From the NCBI RefSeq assembly GCF_002878395.1, contig NC_061111.1, positions 28,076,995-28,140,994 on the forward strand: a stretch of 64,000 bases of DNA, in the 5' to 3' direction. Positions 11,600 through 22,830 of the stretch are shown here, in pieces. Source of the DNA: Capsicum annuum. Taxonomy: Eukaryota; Streptophyta; Magnoliopsida; Solanales; Solanaceae. The position numbers and the translations under genes were made by a program. The stretch's first letter is position 1, and every line of letters begins with the position of its first letter. The notes below the pieces were generated by a model. It searched no databases and was not told the origin of the DNA. It saw only the letters and a list, made by a program, of their open reading frames with translations.

Positions 11600-12260
11600 A
11601 AAACACCAAGTTTGGAGATCAGATCTTATGTTGAACTTTGTTAAGGCTTTTTGTTAAAACATTTGCACACTGATCATGAGTAGGAATATACATAGGTTTG
11701 ATCATACCTTGTTGGGCCTTTTTCATTACAAAGTGACAATATATATTAATGTACTTATTCCTTTCATGGTACACATGGTTGGCAGCTATTTGAACAGCTG
11801 CTTTACTGTCACTATGTATCTAACTAGTAATTGAAGATGAATTCCAAGATCTTTATTAAGTCTTATAAAGTAGGTTAATTCAACCACGGTTGATCTAAGA
11901 CTTCCATATTCAGCTTTAACTATACTTCTTGAAATAATAGGCTATTTCTTAGACTAACAAGACACTATAAAATCTCTAATTTTGATAGAAAATTCTGTAA
12001 TAGATTTTTCTAGACACTACACATGATTCATTCTACATCACAATATGTAGTTAGGACATTTTTCCTGATTGTTGACAACAATAACCCTTGACCAGATGCT
12101 CTTAATAGATCTTATGAATCTTAGAGAAGCATTTATATGAGACTTTTTAGGTTTCTGAATGAATTGACTTAGAGTTTGAACACTGTATGAGATATCAGAT
12201 CTAGTTATTGTAAGATATATTAATTTTCCAATGATCCTCAAATATAAATCATGATCGGTT
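11600..12260 (-). pseudogene. Copia RNase H and RT C-terminus, degenerate
   Basis: The frame at 12241-12038 reads GKLIYLTITRSDISYSVQTLSQF, the start of the Copia RNase H connection. Further along, near 11900-11970, come PIISRSIVKAEYGSL (the conserved S-x-AEAEY box, with altered residues) and VVEL-Y-IRL. Stops occur throughout. Confidence 0.8.
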
Positions 12261-12379
12261 AGTTCATCCTCATTTGAATTTGTTATTTCTTTGTTGTGCT
12301 AATCATACTCTCTAGTTGTTAGCTTGATAGTTGTATCCATAGGTGTATTTGCAGGTTTAGCAACATTTACGTTAATTTC

Positions 12380-13660
12380 AGATAATAGCTCAAGTGTATA
12401 TTCCTTTGATGCATAATACATTATTTTGACCTTGAAAACTCAATACCCAATAAATACTTCAAGTCACCTAAATCCTTTATTAAGGCCTTGTAAAATGCAA
12501 TTTAGTCTCTGTGATTTCATCAATGTTGTCTTATGTTATTAGAACATCATCCACATAAACAAAATCTATCAAAATACCATTTTCAGTCTTTCTTGTGAAC
12601 AAAAAGTGATCATACTACCTTTGTTTAAAGTCACAGTTGATGAGAGCCTCACATAACTTGGCATTCCACTATCTTGGTGCTTATTTAAGCCCACACAATG
12701 ATATAGTAAGCCTGCATAGTGATTGCACTACCCCTTACTTCTAAATCCTTATGGGAGTTGCATATAAATATCATCATGCAAATATCCTTGTAGAAAGACA
12801 TTATATATATTTATTTTATGTATATGTTAATGTCTTGAGGCTACAATAACTAAAACTATTGTTAAACTCACCATTTTTTCCATAAGACTAAATGTCACTT
12901 GATAGTCAATATCTTCTATTTGACTATATTCGTTGACCACAAGTCATGCCTTGAACCTCTCTATTTCATTTGTTGCTTTATATTTCATCTTGAAAGTCTA
13001 TTTGTATCCAATGGCATTTGTTATGAGGTAGTGACACTATTGTCCATGTTTTATTATTCGCTAGTGCCTTTATTTCTACTTGCATGGCCTCTATCTACCT
13101 TGGTTATTTAGATGCTTCTGCATAAGGAGTAAGTTTAATGATATTAAAAAAGATAGTAAGATAAACTTGATATTTTGGTGTAATATCAACATATACGGTG
13201 ATTTTAGATAATGCATAAGGAACATTATCATGAACATTTAAAGATACAAAGTTTTTCATCCAACTAGGTGGATGTGTGCTTCTTGATGACTTTCTTTTCC
13301 CTTCAGTAGGTGTAGAATGTCTGTTGTTAGGTTGAAACTAATGAGTAGAGGTGTTATGTCCTTTATGAGTCTCAGAAGTAGTTATAGGTGCAACAGTATG
13401 AGATGTGTCATGAGTTGGTTGCACTGATCTTGTGGCAGACATAGTAGTAACAGACAGTTGAACGACCTCAGATTTAGTACTCAGTAGTTAACTAAGTGTG
13501 CTAAACATTTGGTTGCAAAGGGAAAGATTTTCTCTCTGAAAGCTACATCCCAATTTTCAAAGAAAATCTTATTAGCTAAATCATACAATATATAGCTCTT
13601 CTATGTTTCAGAATAACCCATATGAACAAATTGTCTAGTTCTAGGGATAAACTTATCTGA
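12380..13660 (-). pseudogene. Copia reverse transcriptase and integrase C-terminus, degenerate
   Basis: The catalytic box reads DFVYVDDVLI at about 12540-12575 on the minus strand, the YVDD typical of Copia. Upstream in the polyprotein, near 12940-13040, an MKDELMALQ-type region is barely visible. The stretch next to the MITE (13660 to about 13520) gives SDKFIPRTRQFVHMGYSE and then VAFREKIFP, the end of the integrase region seen in many plant Copia proteins. Many stops interrupt it. Confidence 0.7.
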
Positions 13661-13668
13661 TTATTGAA

Positions 13669-14699
13669 CTAAGGGTTCGTTTGGTAGAGCGTATAAGATA
13701 ATACTGAATAGGTTGTATTAGTAATGCTGGGATTAGTAGTGCAGGGATTAGTAATACTGGGAATAGTAATACTAGGATTATTTTTTATGCAGTGTTTGAT
13801 TTGATGTATTGAAAACAATATGTATTGTTATATTTTAAAAAGAATATTTGTTTGTTTACAAAAATACCCTCAACATATTATAACTTTGTGTATTTTCTTT
13901 GCAAAACTTTATTATTCTTTTTTTTTTAAAATAAAAAAAATGAACAATATAACTAATTATTTACTTTGAAATAATTTTAAGATTTAATCATTCACTTGCA
14001 ATTTTTTTTTGGGGTTATCTTTTCTTTATTTGTTTATCATTTGCTTGTTGTTCCCATTTTGTGGTGTTTTTAAGTTGGAGGGGGTACGTGTAATTTTTGA
14101 ATGAGATAATAGAATTATTATTAACATAAAGTTGTGTTCGGTAGAGTGTTAAAGCTAAGTAGAAAAGTTATTTTTATTTATGAATATCCTATTTACAAAA
14201 TTAAGCTAGTATGCAATCATGCAATTTATTTTCGGATTTTCATCAATAAGTATTTTTTTTAAGTTAATGGAGTAATTTTTTTATGAGTAAAATTATTTGG
14301 AGGGATATTATTATCTTGATAAATTGAAAAGAAGTAACTCACATTGAATAAATTGAAAAAGATTTAGAAAAAAATTAATGAAATTTGAGGCATTTTTGTA
14401 AATAATAATAAAATTTGTAAATAATAATAAAATTAAGAAAATAAAAAAAATATTTAAAAGAATTTGAAGGATATTTTTGTCTTTACACATATTAGTCCAT
14501 GGTATTAAAACTCATGTATTGCTAAACCACCATATGGGATGTATTAGTAATACACCCTATAATACCATATAGGGTGTATAACTAATGCATGGTATTAGTA
14601 ATACATAGGTCCATAATTCTACCAAACATAGTATTAAGTAATACCACACTTAATACATAGACTATTTTTTTTAATACATCCTACCAAACGACCCCTTAG
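13669..14699. mobile_element. Non-autonomous DNA transposon (about 1 kb) inside the Copia integrase
   Basis: The ends are inverted: GGGTTCGTTTGGTAG at 13673 and CTACCAAACGACCCC at 14681-14695, within a palindromic CTAA...TTAG frame. Subterminal copies of ATTAGTAATAC occur several times at each end. The body is AT-rich with no transposase. Copia integrase sequence stops at the left side (SDKFIPRT) and continues at the right side (KKKPLLAHLR), with about 11 codons apparently missing between them. No unambiguous direct target duplication was seen, so the superfamily is unassigned. Confidence 0.75.
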
Positions 14700-15351
14700 G
14701 TGAGCTAATAAAGGCTTTTTCTTGTGAAATCGCTCATAAGGAGACACATCATTAAGAATAATAGAAGGAAGCCTATTAATGAGATAAACTATAACTTTAA
14801 CACAGTATCCCCAGAACTTAATGGAAATTTTCCCTTGAGATCTCAAAGTTCTAACAACTTCTAATATCTGTTTATGCTTTCTCTCACCAGTATTATTTTG
14901 TTGAGGAGTATAAGAGCATGCTTTTTGATGAAATATGCCTAGATTACTGAACAAGTCACAATAGGTTGCATTGATAACCTTTGTTCCATTTTCTGTTCTA
15001 ATAGTCTTAACACAAATATTAAATTGAATCTGTACAAAGGTTGAGAACTATTTGATTACAGCAACAACATCATCAAATTTAACAATAGCAAGTATATCTA
15101 TGTATATCTTGAAAGAACATCGACAACAGTTGAAAAAACTTATAACCATCACCAGTAGCAATCTTATAATGCCCCCACAAATTCATATGTATTAGATCAA
15201 ATGCATTAGAGATACGAGATGTACTTAATGAAAAAGGTATTCTAACTTGTCTAGCAAATGGACAAACAATACATGCTTTAACTACATTACTTATATCATT
15301 TCTTTGTTCAGGAAATAGTTTCAAAAGAGTGTTAAAAGGACACATGTCCAA
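14700..15351 (-). pseudogene. Copia integrase (zinc finger and core), degenerate
   Basis: The frame at 15351-15079 contains KACIVCPFARQVRIPF, the second half of the HHCC zinc finger, then FDLIHMNLWG, which corresponds to the D-x-W-G start of the catalytic core with Asp replaced by Asn. The frame at 14954-14700 reads YTPQQNNTGERKHKQILEVVR, the P-QQNG-ER motif with the catalytic Glu retained, followed by KFWGYCVK and INRLPS. The frames are different and separated by stops. Confidence 0.85.
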
Positions 15352-15739
15352 GTCTCAATGTGACAACGTATTTATTCTAGTTACTTTTAGTTTGAGCTAA
15401 CAAGCCAGTTCCAGCCTTCTTAATCTTGGTAGCCTTTGATTGACTATGAAATATAAGTCTTCCTTTTCTTTATCAATCTCTTTTGCCTTTCCATCGTAGA
15501 AACCTTGAAATAGACAAGAATCAGAAAAATATAACTGAAATTGCAATTATTTGGTTACCTTAGATACAAAAATGAGATAACAAGTTATATTTGAACTGAG
15601 GAACTGTAACACATTTTTTAAAGTACTCCTAGTTGAGATATCGCTAGTGCCAATGTGTGTGGCATGAGAAATATCACTATTAGGTAGACACAGTTCTTGG
15701 AGTAGTCATTTTTACAACAAACTATTTGTTCAACAAATC

Positions 15740-15792
15740 AACCATAGATGTCATGTGATTAATGGTACTTGTATCAATAATCTAGTATTGTG
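15740..15792 (-). pseudogene. Copia protease active-site remnant
   Basis: The minus strand encodes IIDTSTINHMTS, which aligns with the D-S/T-G-A-T-x-H-M-T active-site loop of Copia aspartic proteases. The glycine of the triad is replaced by serine, so activity is not expected. Confidence 0.6.
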
Positions 15793-16129
15793 AACCCTTT
15801 TCCATTAGAGTACCATTTTTAATTGATACATTGAATGAGATAGTTGAGGGAAAAAAGGGAATAGACTGATTTTGTTCAAGTATATTACAGATCTATTGAT
15901 ATTGGTCTTTAATAAACATTGGTGGCATTGCATATGTTCCACTTGTTGAGCTAGAACTAGGAAGATTGTATTATTTCTGAACGATCCGGTCTCGAGAATG
16001 CTTATGACTCAGCCATTGAGAAATTTATAGACTCTACTCTTCAGTTACTACGTTATTTGTACTAGGACCAGTCTATCTGTGATTAATCCTGTGGTATGAA
16101 TGTTTCTGATACTTGTCATTTTCTCTTTG

Positions 16130-17160
16130 ATTTGTACTCTTATGTTCATTATGTTTTGGATGACTAGAAGGATATCCAACCATCCTATAGCATTCCATCA
16201 TTCAATGTCCTTGAAGTTTGCAATGATCACATATGCCATTAGGGTTGTAGTTGGGATTATAATTCCTTTTCCCTTTTTGATTCATAGTTTTGGTGTACAT
16301 TGCATTGTTTTTGAGATTCCAAGAGCCATCCTCAATAACCCTGCAGTTCCAACAAATTAGTAAACTGTATTTGGTTCTCATTATCATAGTCATGGAATAA
16401 ACTTGATTAATTATAAGCAAAGAGCACATAAGTAGAATCTGACTTCTTGCTTGGGCATATGTGTCATTAATTCCCATCAAGAATTGGCGCAATTTTTGTC
16501 TCTACAAATACATCAAGAAATCCATAGACCTTTCACAATTACATGTAGGTGGAGGTACCACAACTCAAATTCATCCCAAAGAGCTCTCAACCTAGAGTAG
16601 TACTCAGCCACAGATTGTACACTTTGTATTATAAAAGATATTTCTTGATGCAAATTAAGTATGCTTTATCCATCAATCTTATGAAATTTTTCTCTTAAAT
16701 CAATTCAAACATCATGAGCATTAAAAGCATATACTATACCCCCTATATGATTGCTAGCAGCGAATTCATTAACCAGGATAATACAATAGCATTTATCATC
16801 TCTTATTGATTCAACAATTCAACTGGAAACCCTTTATTTTTCCAGGTGCTATCACTAAACCCATTTTATTTCTACCAATTAAAGCTATGCTCATGGTCTT
16901 ACTCTATATGACATAATTCTTACTTCCTTTTAATTAAAAAGAGATGATAGTAAACACCTTTTACATCAACAGTAGTGAGCTATAGAGGATGATTGAGATC
17001 AATAATAGCCTGGCCTAAGGAGGTTCCTTGATACACAGATGTTGATTGTGAATGCAAGGATTTGCGACCCCCGATGTATTTTTAGTAGTTTCAGTTTAGT
17101 TAGCCTCTATTGATGGACCTTGAAATAGCTGATTGGAATCTCAAACCAATACCTTGAATT
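16130..17160 (-). pseudogene. Copia gag with CCHC knuckle
   Basis: The frame at 16492-16202 starts with a QFLMGINDTYAQARSQIL stretch (a typical Copia gag motif) and ends in the first half of a knuckle, CDHCKLQGH. One stop codon and four codons later the final Cys and a YRMVGYP-like segment follow at 16150-16195. The region upstream to about 17160 holds further gag sequence in several frames. Dead. Confidence 0.78.
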
Positions 17161-17245
17161 AAATAATTTCTTCAGAGAGAAACTATGGTATCACAAAAGA
17201 AGAATTGAATGATGAGCAGTTTAGAATTGATTTGCTCTGATACCA

Positions 17246-17558
17246 TGAAGATTTATGTAGATTCTTTAATGAAGAATCTGAACAAGTAAAAAAGAATAAG
17301 AGCTAGTTTTTGGAGTAAGAGGCAGAGAGAAGAGAGTGGTCATAAAAGAGTTATCATCATTCATCTTAAGTGTCAATCTGATACAAATGTGATATATAAA
17401 GTGGTAGAAGTAGTTAGTGATTTATCTATCTAAGTCATCATTGATTAATTACTAATTAACTGCCTAACTGTAACTAATTGTGTCACAATGAATAGTAATA
17501 ACTGAAATCACGAAAACTGTTTAATAGTCTTAACTCACTGCTGCTTCTTTCTTCAACA
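17246..17558 (-). repeat. Copia 5' LTR
   Basis: On the minus strand it starts TGTTGAAGAAAGAAG (17558) and ends AATCTTCA (17246), directly followed by the primer-binding site TGGTATCAGAGC at 17234-17245. It matches 11270-11566 over its full length and contains a TATATATCAC box that would place the promoter in the middle of the repeat. Confidence 0.87.
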
Positions 17559-17571
17559 AAGATAAAGATTA

Positions 17572-17920
17572 AGTGGGCGTTTAACCATGAAAACTAAACT
17601 TTTTGAAGTTGGAGTTGGACTTGGAGTTGAAGTTGGAGTTGAAAGTGTGTTTGTCCAAGAAAATAATTAGAGTGGTTTTTAATTTTTTTGTGAGAGAAGG
17701 AAAATGGAAAAAAAAGTGAAAACAACTTTTTCTTGTTTTTCACTTTTCGAAATACAACTCCAAGCTATATTTGAATTCTCATGGCCAAATATCAACTTGA
17801 AGTTGTATTTAGCATAAAGTGAAAAAGATTTTCAGAAAAGTGAAAAAATTCTCATGACCAAACTAAGACTATTCTTGAAAAGTGAAAAAATTCTTATGAT
17901 CAAACTAAGACTAGTCTTTA
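17572..17920. mobile_element. MITE-like foldback element
   Basis: The left end GGGCGTTTAACCATGAAAA and the right end TTCTCATGACCAAACTAAG are inverted versions of the GGCGTTTGGCCATGAAAA end common in Solanaceae MITEs. The body carries repeated GTTGGAGTTGGA/GAAGTTGGAG units on the left and their complement (CAACTCCAAG) on the right. The right end is duplicated in tandem (about 17838-17880 and 17881-17915). No clear target duplication. Confidence 0.6.
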
Positions 17921-17965
17921 TGTTGCATTCAATTTGGATACTAACACTGACATTGGAGAGAGAAC

Positions 17966-18050
17966 AAAAGATAGCGAATATCATTGACATTTAGAGAAAA
18001 AATACCGAATATCATTGACATTTAGAGAACAAAAGGATTGAATATCATAA
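17966..18050. repeat. Short tandem repeat, about 34-bp unit
   Basis: GAATATCATTGACATTTAGAGAA occurs almost exactly twice, with a third partial copy (GAATATCAT) at about 18041. Nothing suggests a gene. Confidence 0.7.
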
Positions 18051-18639
18051 GCAAAAAAGTGAACCTTCCATTCCTTCAGCACAGAGAATTTATGTACAAG
18101 ATATTTAACAGTCAAGATTGATTTTAATGAAACTCCATAAGAGCAAGCATAAAACTGCACAAAGTCTCTCTTCAAACCATTCTGGTTTTTGCTGATAGAG
18201 TTTGTCGTCGCTAAATTAATTTATTCGAATCTTCATTATCTTTCTGAGCTCTACCATCTATGATTGTATGTCAGCATAGAGAAATTTAAAGTTTTTGTGA
18301 TGAAACTTTTCGTAGTTAAAATTTAACTAATTTAAAGACAAATAATATATTTATCACAAAATGGGTACATCATTATAGTGACAAAATAACATGTCACTGA
18401 TAACTTCAAATTAATGATTAATGTTACTCAATAATTGGAGCTAACTATTTTTTGGAGGAAAACTTTAGTGGACAAAATCTTTACTACCAAATTTTGTATT
18501 TCGTAACTAAAAGTATGTGCATCTTATATTTAAACACAAAATGTAATTTTTGTCACGATGACAAATTTGTTTCTTGGCTGATAGTTTCGGGGTTAAATAT
18601 AACATTTATTGTGGTGTTTGCAGTATAGCTACAAAACAT

Positions 18640-18668
18640 ATATGTCGCTAATTTCTGTTTTTTATAGT
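18640..18668. mobile_element. Possible terminal end of a CACTA transposon
   Basis: The minus strand reads CACTATAAAAAACAGAAAT then TAGCGACATAT, matching the CACTA-plus-A-rich terminus with a TAGCGAC subterminal block known from Solanaceae CACTA elements. The adjoining 18280-18640 has repeated GTGACAAAAT and TAACTAAAA words like subterminal repeats. The opposite end was not found, so this is a relic or a chance match. Confidence 0.4.
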
Positions 18669-18975
18669 GATCTTCAATGTTAAAATAACCGATCATGTTA
18701 AAAGTAATAGTACAACTGTAAGTCCTTTACATTATCTTGTGAAGGTTATGGGGTTCTTATTTATTGCTTTATTTCCTTCGGACAATCCAATAGTTTGAAT
18801 CGCTCAAAACTTTATTTGAAAGGTAGTAATAAGAAAGTTTTTAACCTAAGTGATTACTCAGAATACTCGTTTGAGAACTTTTTTATACCAATTTTAAGGT
18901 CAAGTTTTAAAATTTAATGGCTTACTAAAGCATAGAACTGCTGCAAGTAAAACAAAGGAAACTGAGTAAATTAAA

Positions 18976-19279
18976 GAGAAAATACTCTCTTTCACCCCTG
19001 AACTATAAGCGAAATTGCTGAGACACACTTGAATTTAAAGGGGATCCTATTACTTCCTGGATTAATTAAAATCATATTTTTGACAACCTTAGTGCCTATG
19101 TGGCACATACGTGTCCAACACATTGAACGTTCACGTTTGTGTCACGTAGTGCCACATAGGCACCAAAGTTGTCAAAACTACGATTTTAATTAGTTCAGGG
19201 GACAATAGGACACCCTTTAAGTTGGGGTGTGTCTCAACATTTTTGCATATAGTTCAAAGTGGAAATAGAGTATTTTTCC
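18976..19279. mobile_element. Foldback MITE, Mutator-like, 9-bp target duplication
   Basis: The 304-bp element is almost one long inverted repeat: the left arm (18976 to about 19103) and right arm (about 19150-19279) share, in opposite orientation, AAAATACTCT, TGAACTATA, GAGACACAC, CCTATTG/ACTTCCTG, TTAATTAAAATC, TTTTGACAAC and GTGCCTATGTGGCAC. It is flanked by TAAATTAAA at 18967-18975 and 19280-19288. Its transcript would fold into a near-perfect hairpin, a possible small-RNA source. Confidence 0.85.
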
Positions 19280-19293
19280 TAAATTAAATAATA

Positions 19294-19554
19294 CTCCCTA
19301 TATTTCTAAACAAGTACTCTTTTGGCTTGGGCACACTCTTTAATAAATTATTCACTCCTTGAAAATTAAAGATAATTTTACCAACTTACCCTCATTAAAT
19401 TTTATCTCTTTCCAAGTTGACGTTGATTACTATATTTAAACTCAAGGTCATATCAGGAAGATTATGATCAAAGTATTCTTGAAAACTTAAATTTACACAT
19501 ATTTAGGAATAAAATCACAACTCCAAAAAAGTGTTTATAGAGGAATGAAGGGAG
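19294..19554. mobile_element. Stowaway-like MITE (Tc1/Mariner)
   Basis: The element begins CTCCCTATATTTCT and ends AGGAATGAAGGGAG, the inverted CTCCCT ends of Stowaway elements, with the TA dinucleotide duplicated at 19292-19293 and 19555-19556. It is 261 bp long and lies 5 bp from the target duplication of the preceding MITE. Confidence 0.8.
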
Positions 19555-19706
19555 TATTTTCTTAATAAATAGCCAAGTAAATAAAAATACTTCTTCAAAA
19601 TGGAATTGAACAACGGAGGAATGAAATACTAGTAGTGTCTTTCCGTGGCAATGGATTACGGTCCTAGGATTTTATCAAGGCAAGTTATCATGATCTAAAG
19701 TAAGTA

Positions 19707-20005
19707 TTTCCTCTCGTTCAAAGTAAGAAAATTTTTGACTCAATGCACACCTATTATGAAAAAGAAATTAGAACATAAATTATACATTATTTTTTACTTT
19801 TACCTTTTTAGATATTATCAAACTAATCTTAAAATTTCAGGCACATTAAAATAATGTTAATTAATTCTCTTAGAACTCATAACCTAGAAAGTTAAATGAT
19901 GGGTAAAATTGAAAGAAATTTTCAACATATCTCTTGAAAAATAAACAATTCATTTATTTTGGACATTGAAAAATAGTTCAACAATTTACTTATTTTGAAA
20001 GGAAG
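19707..20005. mobile_element. Degenerate Stowaway-like MITE
   Basis: The left end TTTCCTCTCGTTCAAAGTAAG and the right end CTTATTTTGAAAGGAAG are inverted relatives, with TA on both sides (19705-19706, 20006-20007). The ends are less conserved than in the neighbouring copy. Confidence 0.55.
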
Positions 20006-20244
20006 TATGGTTTAACATTGCTCATTTTAAAAAAACATGCATTTTTAAAATTTTTATCTTGTAACTCAAAATATTTAAATATTTATTTAAGACAATTTTG
20101 AAAATTTAGTCCCATTGATATGGGTACACGCACTTCGAGAAGCTAAAATAGTTGCATATCTATATTTTATGAGGCTTTACAACCTCAATAAACTTCTACT
20201 TTCAATACATAAATTTGTAACATTGTACTAGCTAGTTATTACAT

Positions 20245-21112
20245 TTAGAATTGGGATGGGATGGGTTGTGCATTCGTCTTGGGTACAAATGATTCATCAG
20301 ATGGATTAGGAGGGAAAAAGTTTGTGCATTTTTGGCACACACAAGTATTATGGATGCAAATTATTTTCCCATCTTCACCACAATCAACTTTGCAATCTCC
20401 TGGACTCTGACAAGGTCGTGTGGACCCTGCATTACCTGTAAATATTTGATGCGAATAAGTATTTATCTACGTATATAAAGGAGCAATCGATAGTATAATT
20501 TGTACATTCAATAACTTAAAAAATTCTTGAATGAACCTTTCCAAATGAGCCGGAAGTGAACACACCAAGATCACTTTGAAGGAAAGCATGTTCATCTTCT
20601 TTAGATAATAAACTTTGGTGACTATAACCTATCCAAATTCTTGCTATTATTTTTTATTTACTTGCTATAACTTTTAGGTTTGGAAAGATGGTTCTTGCTT
20701 AACAAGAGTTGTCTTTTTTTTTTTTTTTTTTTCTTTTTTAAAAAAAACACGTTTTGTATGGGCATTTATCTATCAATGTACTTTTATGTATGCACTTATC
20801 TTGATTTTTGTTAGTTATGGATCTCTTGGTTCAAAAAATTAAAACAAGTCTCAAAATATTTTTTTTAATTTTATTTAAAATCCAATAAATATGGTTGATT
20901 ATATATTTCACTATAGTAATTATAGTTTACCATGTGGTTCACTATTTTTATTGTGCTAACACATGAAGATAAAAGATTTAATAAAGGATAAATTTTTCCG
21001 CCACGATAACTACTATAACTTCAAATACATATTGAATATGAAAGAGAGATTAACCTTTTCCAATCGACAAAAGCAAAAGGGCGAGAGCAAGTACCAGCTG
21101 CATCTTCTGCAT
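20245..21112 (-). CDS. Defensin-like (DEFL) secreted cysteine-rich peptide, two exons
   Basis: Exon 1 is 21112-21055, exon 2 is 20435-20245, and the 619-bp intron between them has a GT donor (AAAAG|GTTAAT) and a TTTACAG acceptor; the join keeps the frame (phase 1). The 82-residue product starts with a signal peptide, MQ-KMQ followed by a run of Leu/Ala/Val and a likely cleavage after the Ala at residue 22. The mature part has seven Cys at 28, 34, 38, 46, 51, 53 and 56. The first six fit C-x5-C-x3-C-x7-C-x4-C-x-C, the CSαβ pattern of plant defensin-like peptides; C56 is extra. A signal exon plus a mature-peptide exon is the usual DEFL gene structure. The proline-rich C-terminal tail (57-82) has no Cys. 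A second in-frame ATG lies at codon 4. The role (antimicrobial, signalling or reproductive) cannot be told from sequence. No stop or frameshift is seen. Confidence 0.82.
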
Positions 21113-21272
21113 CTGTATATCAATTATACCATAATTAAGGACTATATATCATTTATGAATAATTATTTGCATCAACTGTACACGGTGGTGAAATAAGGAA
21201 TTATACTAAGGGGTATCAAAATATAAAAAAAATAAACACAAGTAAAAAACTGAAGAGAGTTAACATGGAGTA

Positions 21273-21281
21273 GTATTTATA
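21273..21281 (-). promoter_or_regulatory. TATA box of the defensin-like gene
   Basis: The minus strand reads TATAAATAC about 160 bp upstream of the start codon. This would put transcription start near 21245 and leave an AT-rich leader of about 130 nt. Confidence 0.5.
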
Positions 21282-22830
21282 CATAAAATTAAAATTTAAA
21301 GTTTAGCTAAACATGTATCTTCAACGAAGGGATGTCAATTTGACACCATTAGCATAAGGTGACTTCGCCACATCTGCACAGTCTTATATACAGTGTTGTT
21401 GCTTTAATTATCAGAGAATTTTCTAAAATATAAAGAAAAATAGAATTGGAAAGTTGATAATTTCAACATAACCATTCTCTACGATACATTCATGACACAT
21501 ATAAGAAATCCATTACAAGAACAATGAAAAGAGTTTTCTAACCTTGTTGGAGGCAAAAAAGATACTAGTATAAAATCTGGAAGCTTTTTTAACAATTTTT
21601 TTTTAAATAATGATTGCTGAGAATATGAGGGATTATAGCGACAGCTAGGTTCTTTAAATATCCTTCAGTTTAGAGGTAAATGGTGAATTTTTAGAGATAA
21701 GAACAGTTTTATTAGCAATTTACCAGTTAAGCACGAAGGAAAATAATAACAAATACAGGAAGGAAAAAATGTGAAAAGGGAAAATTGCAATAACATCATC
21801 ATAACAAGGAAAAAATCTACTCATTTCTGAATTATTTCTTGCTTTTCTTGTTTTAACAATAGGAAAGGTACTAGGTCTAGAAGACTGTAAAAAATATTCT
21901 AATTTTAATAAAGATACTTTAAATCAAAATTGTCGATTCTATGAAAATATTAAGCAATAAATGTAACAATACTTTATTATATCACATGACAGTCTCCATC
22001 AATTAGTGACATGATTCAATGCAGTGTCGGGTCCAAGATTTAGGGGTTGTGGGTGCCCGAAAAGTTTGAACACACATGTTGACGTCCAAAGCTTTAAGGT
22101 CCCGAAACCTAAAGCACCAAGTATCGGAGCATAACAAAATGAACATAGGTCCGCCTCTAATTCAATGAGTTTGAGAACAAGTAATTGATAAATGAATTTG
22201 ATTCATGCGCAAGGAATTGAATTTTGGATGTTGCAAGTTGCGAACTCGCGGGTATAATTATTTACGCTTATTAGGTTCCGGCGAGGTTGGTATTTGTGGA
22301 GGTATAATATGGTCAAATATTGGGTGGTTGGGCAACAGGGTTGATGATATGTAACATGGATGATTTTGAAGTATGCTTTAGGATCTGGAATTGGGTTTAG
22401 CAGTGTATATAAGCTTATGCAATTTAACTACAAAGAATGGAGATGCATACCTGACAAGTCATAAGAACCAAGCTCTTTTAATTGTTCTTTTCTTGTGGTA
22501 AACATTCTTAAGGGTAGGATAACACTACCAACTGTTGGTAGCTTAGGATATATAAGGTGTGTTTACAAAAACTGCAAGGGGGCTTAATATTCTCAATATG
22601 AAAATATTGAATTCGGCAGTGTTAAGTCTTCGTTTTGATGATTCACAAACTATCAACTTGAGACTTGGTTCATAAGGAGTCATTAATTAACAAAACTGCA
22701 ACTGCTCAGGGATGAGGTTGATCACGCACTCGTCACTTTCACTTGGTTAGCACTACAGTTGGAAAAGTACTATTTTAGATAGTGAGTTGGTTGCAAGACT
22801 ACAACACCTTTTCGCCCCAGCCAATCAGAG
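21282..22830. other. Gene-free interval upstream of the defensin-like gene
   Basis: No gene, intact transposon or RNA was recognised. The part next to the TATA box could hold the gene's upstream promoter. 22020-22165 and 22205-22280 look like fragments of dispersed repeats; the second recurs at about 10047-10125. The last bases, CAGAG (22826-22830), flank the LTR that starts at 22831 and would be its target duplication if the far end is ever located. Confidence 0.45.

Larger units (their letters stand above)
11270..17558 (-). mobile_element. Ty1/Copia LTR retrotransposon, decayed, interrupted by a MITE-like element
   Basis: Two LTRs of about 300 bp (11270-11566 and 17246-17558) bound a 5.7-kb interior. 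Reading the minus strand from the right, the order is LTR, primer-binding site TGGTATCAGAGC, gag with a CCHC knuckle, protease, integrase, RT, RNase H, polypurine tract and LTR. Integrase before RT defines Copia. All domains contain stops. No matching 5-bp target duplication was found (TCTAA left, AAGAT right), so the flanks have probably changed. Confidence 0.9.

Noticed and set aside
11270..17558. Copia element with an exact target duplication
   Set aside because: The bases flanking the two LTRs (TCTAA and AAGAT) do not match, so no duplication is claimed.
21333..21400. Second cysteine-rich exon upstream of the defensin-like gene (minus strand CADVAKSPYANG-like frame)
   Set aside because: It has only one Cys, no splice context in the right phase and ends at a stop after about 20 codons. 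It lies upstream of the likely TATA box.
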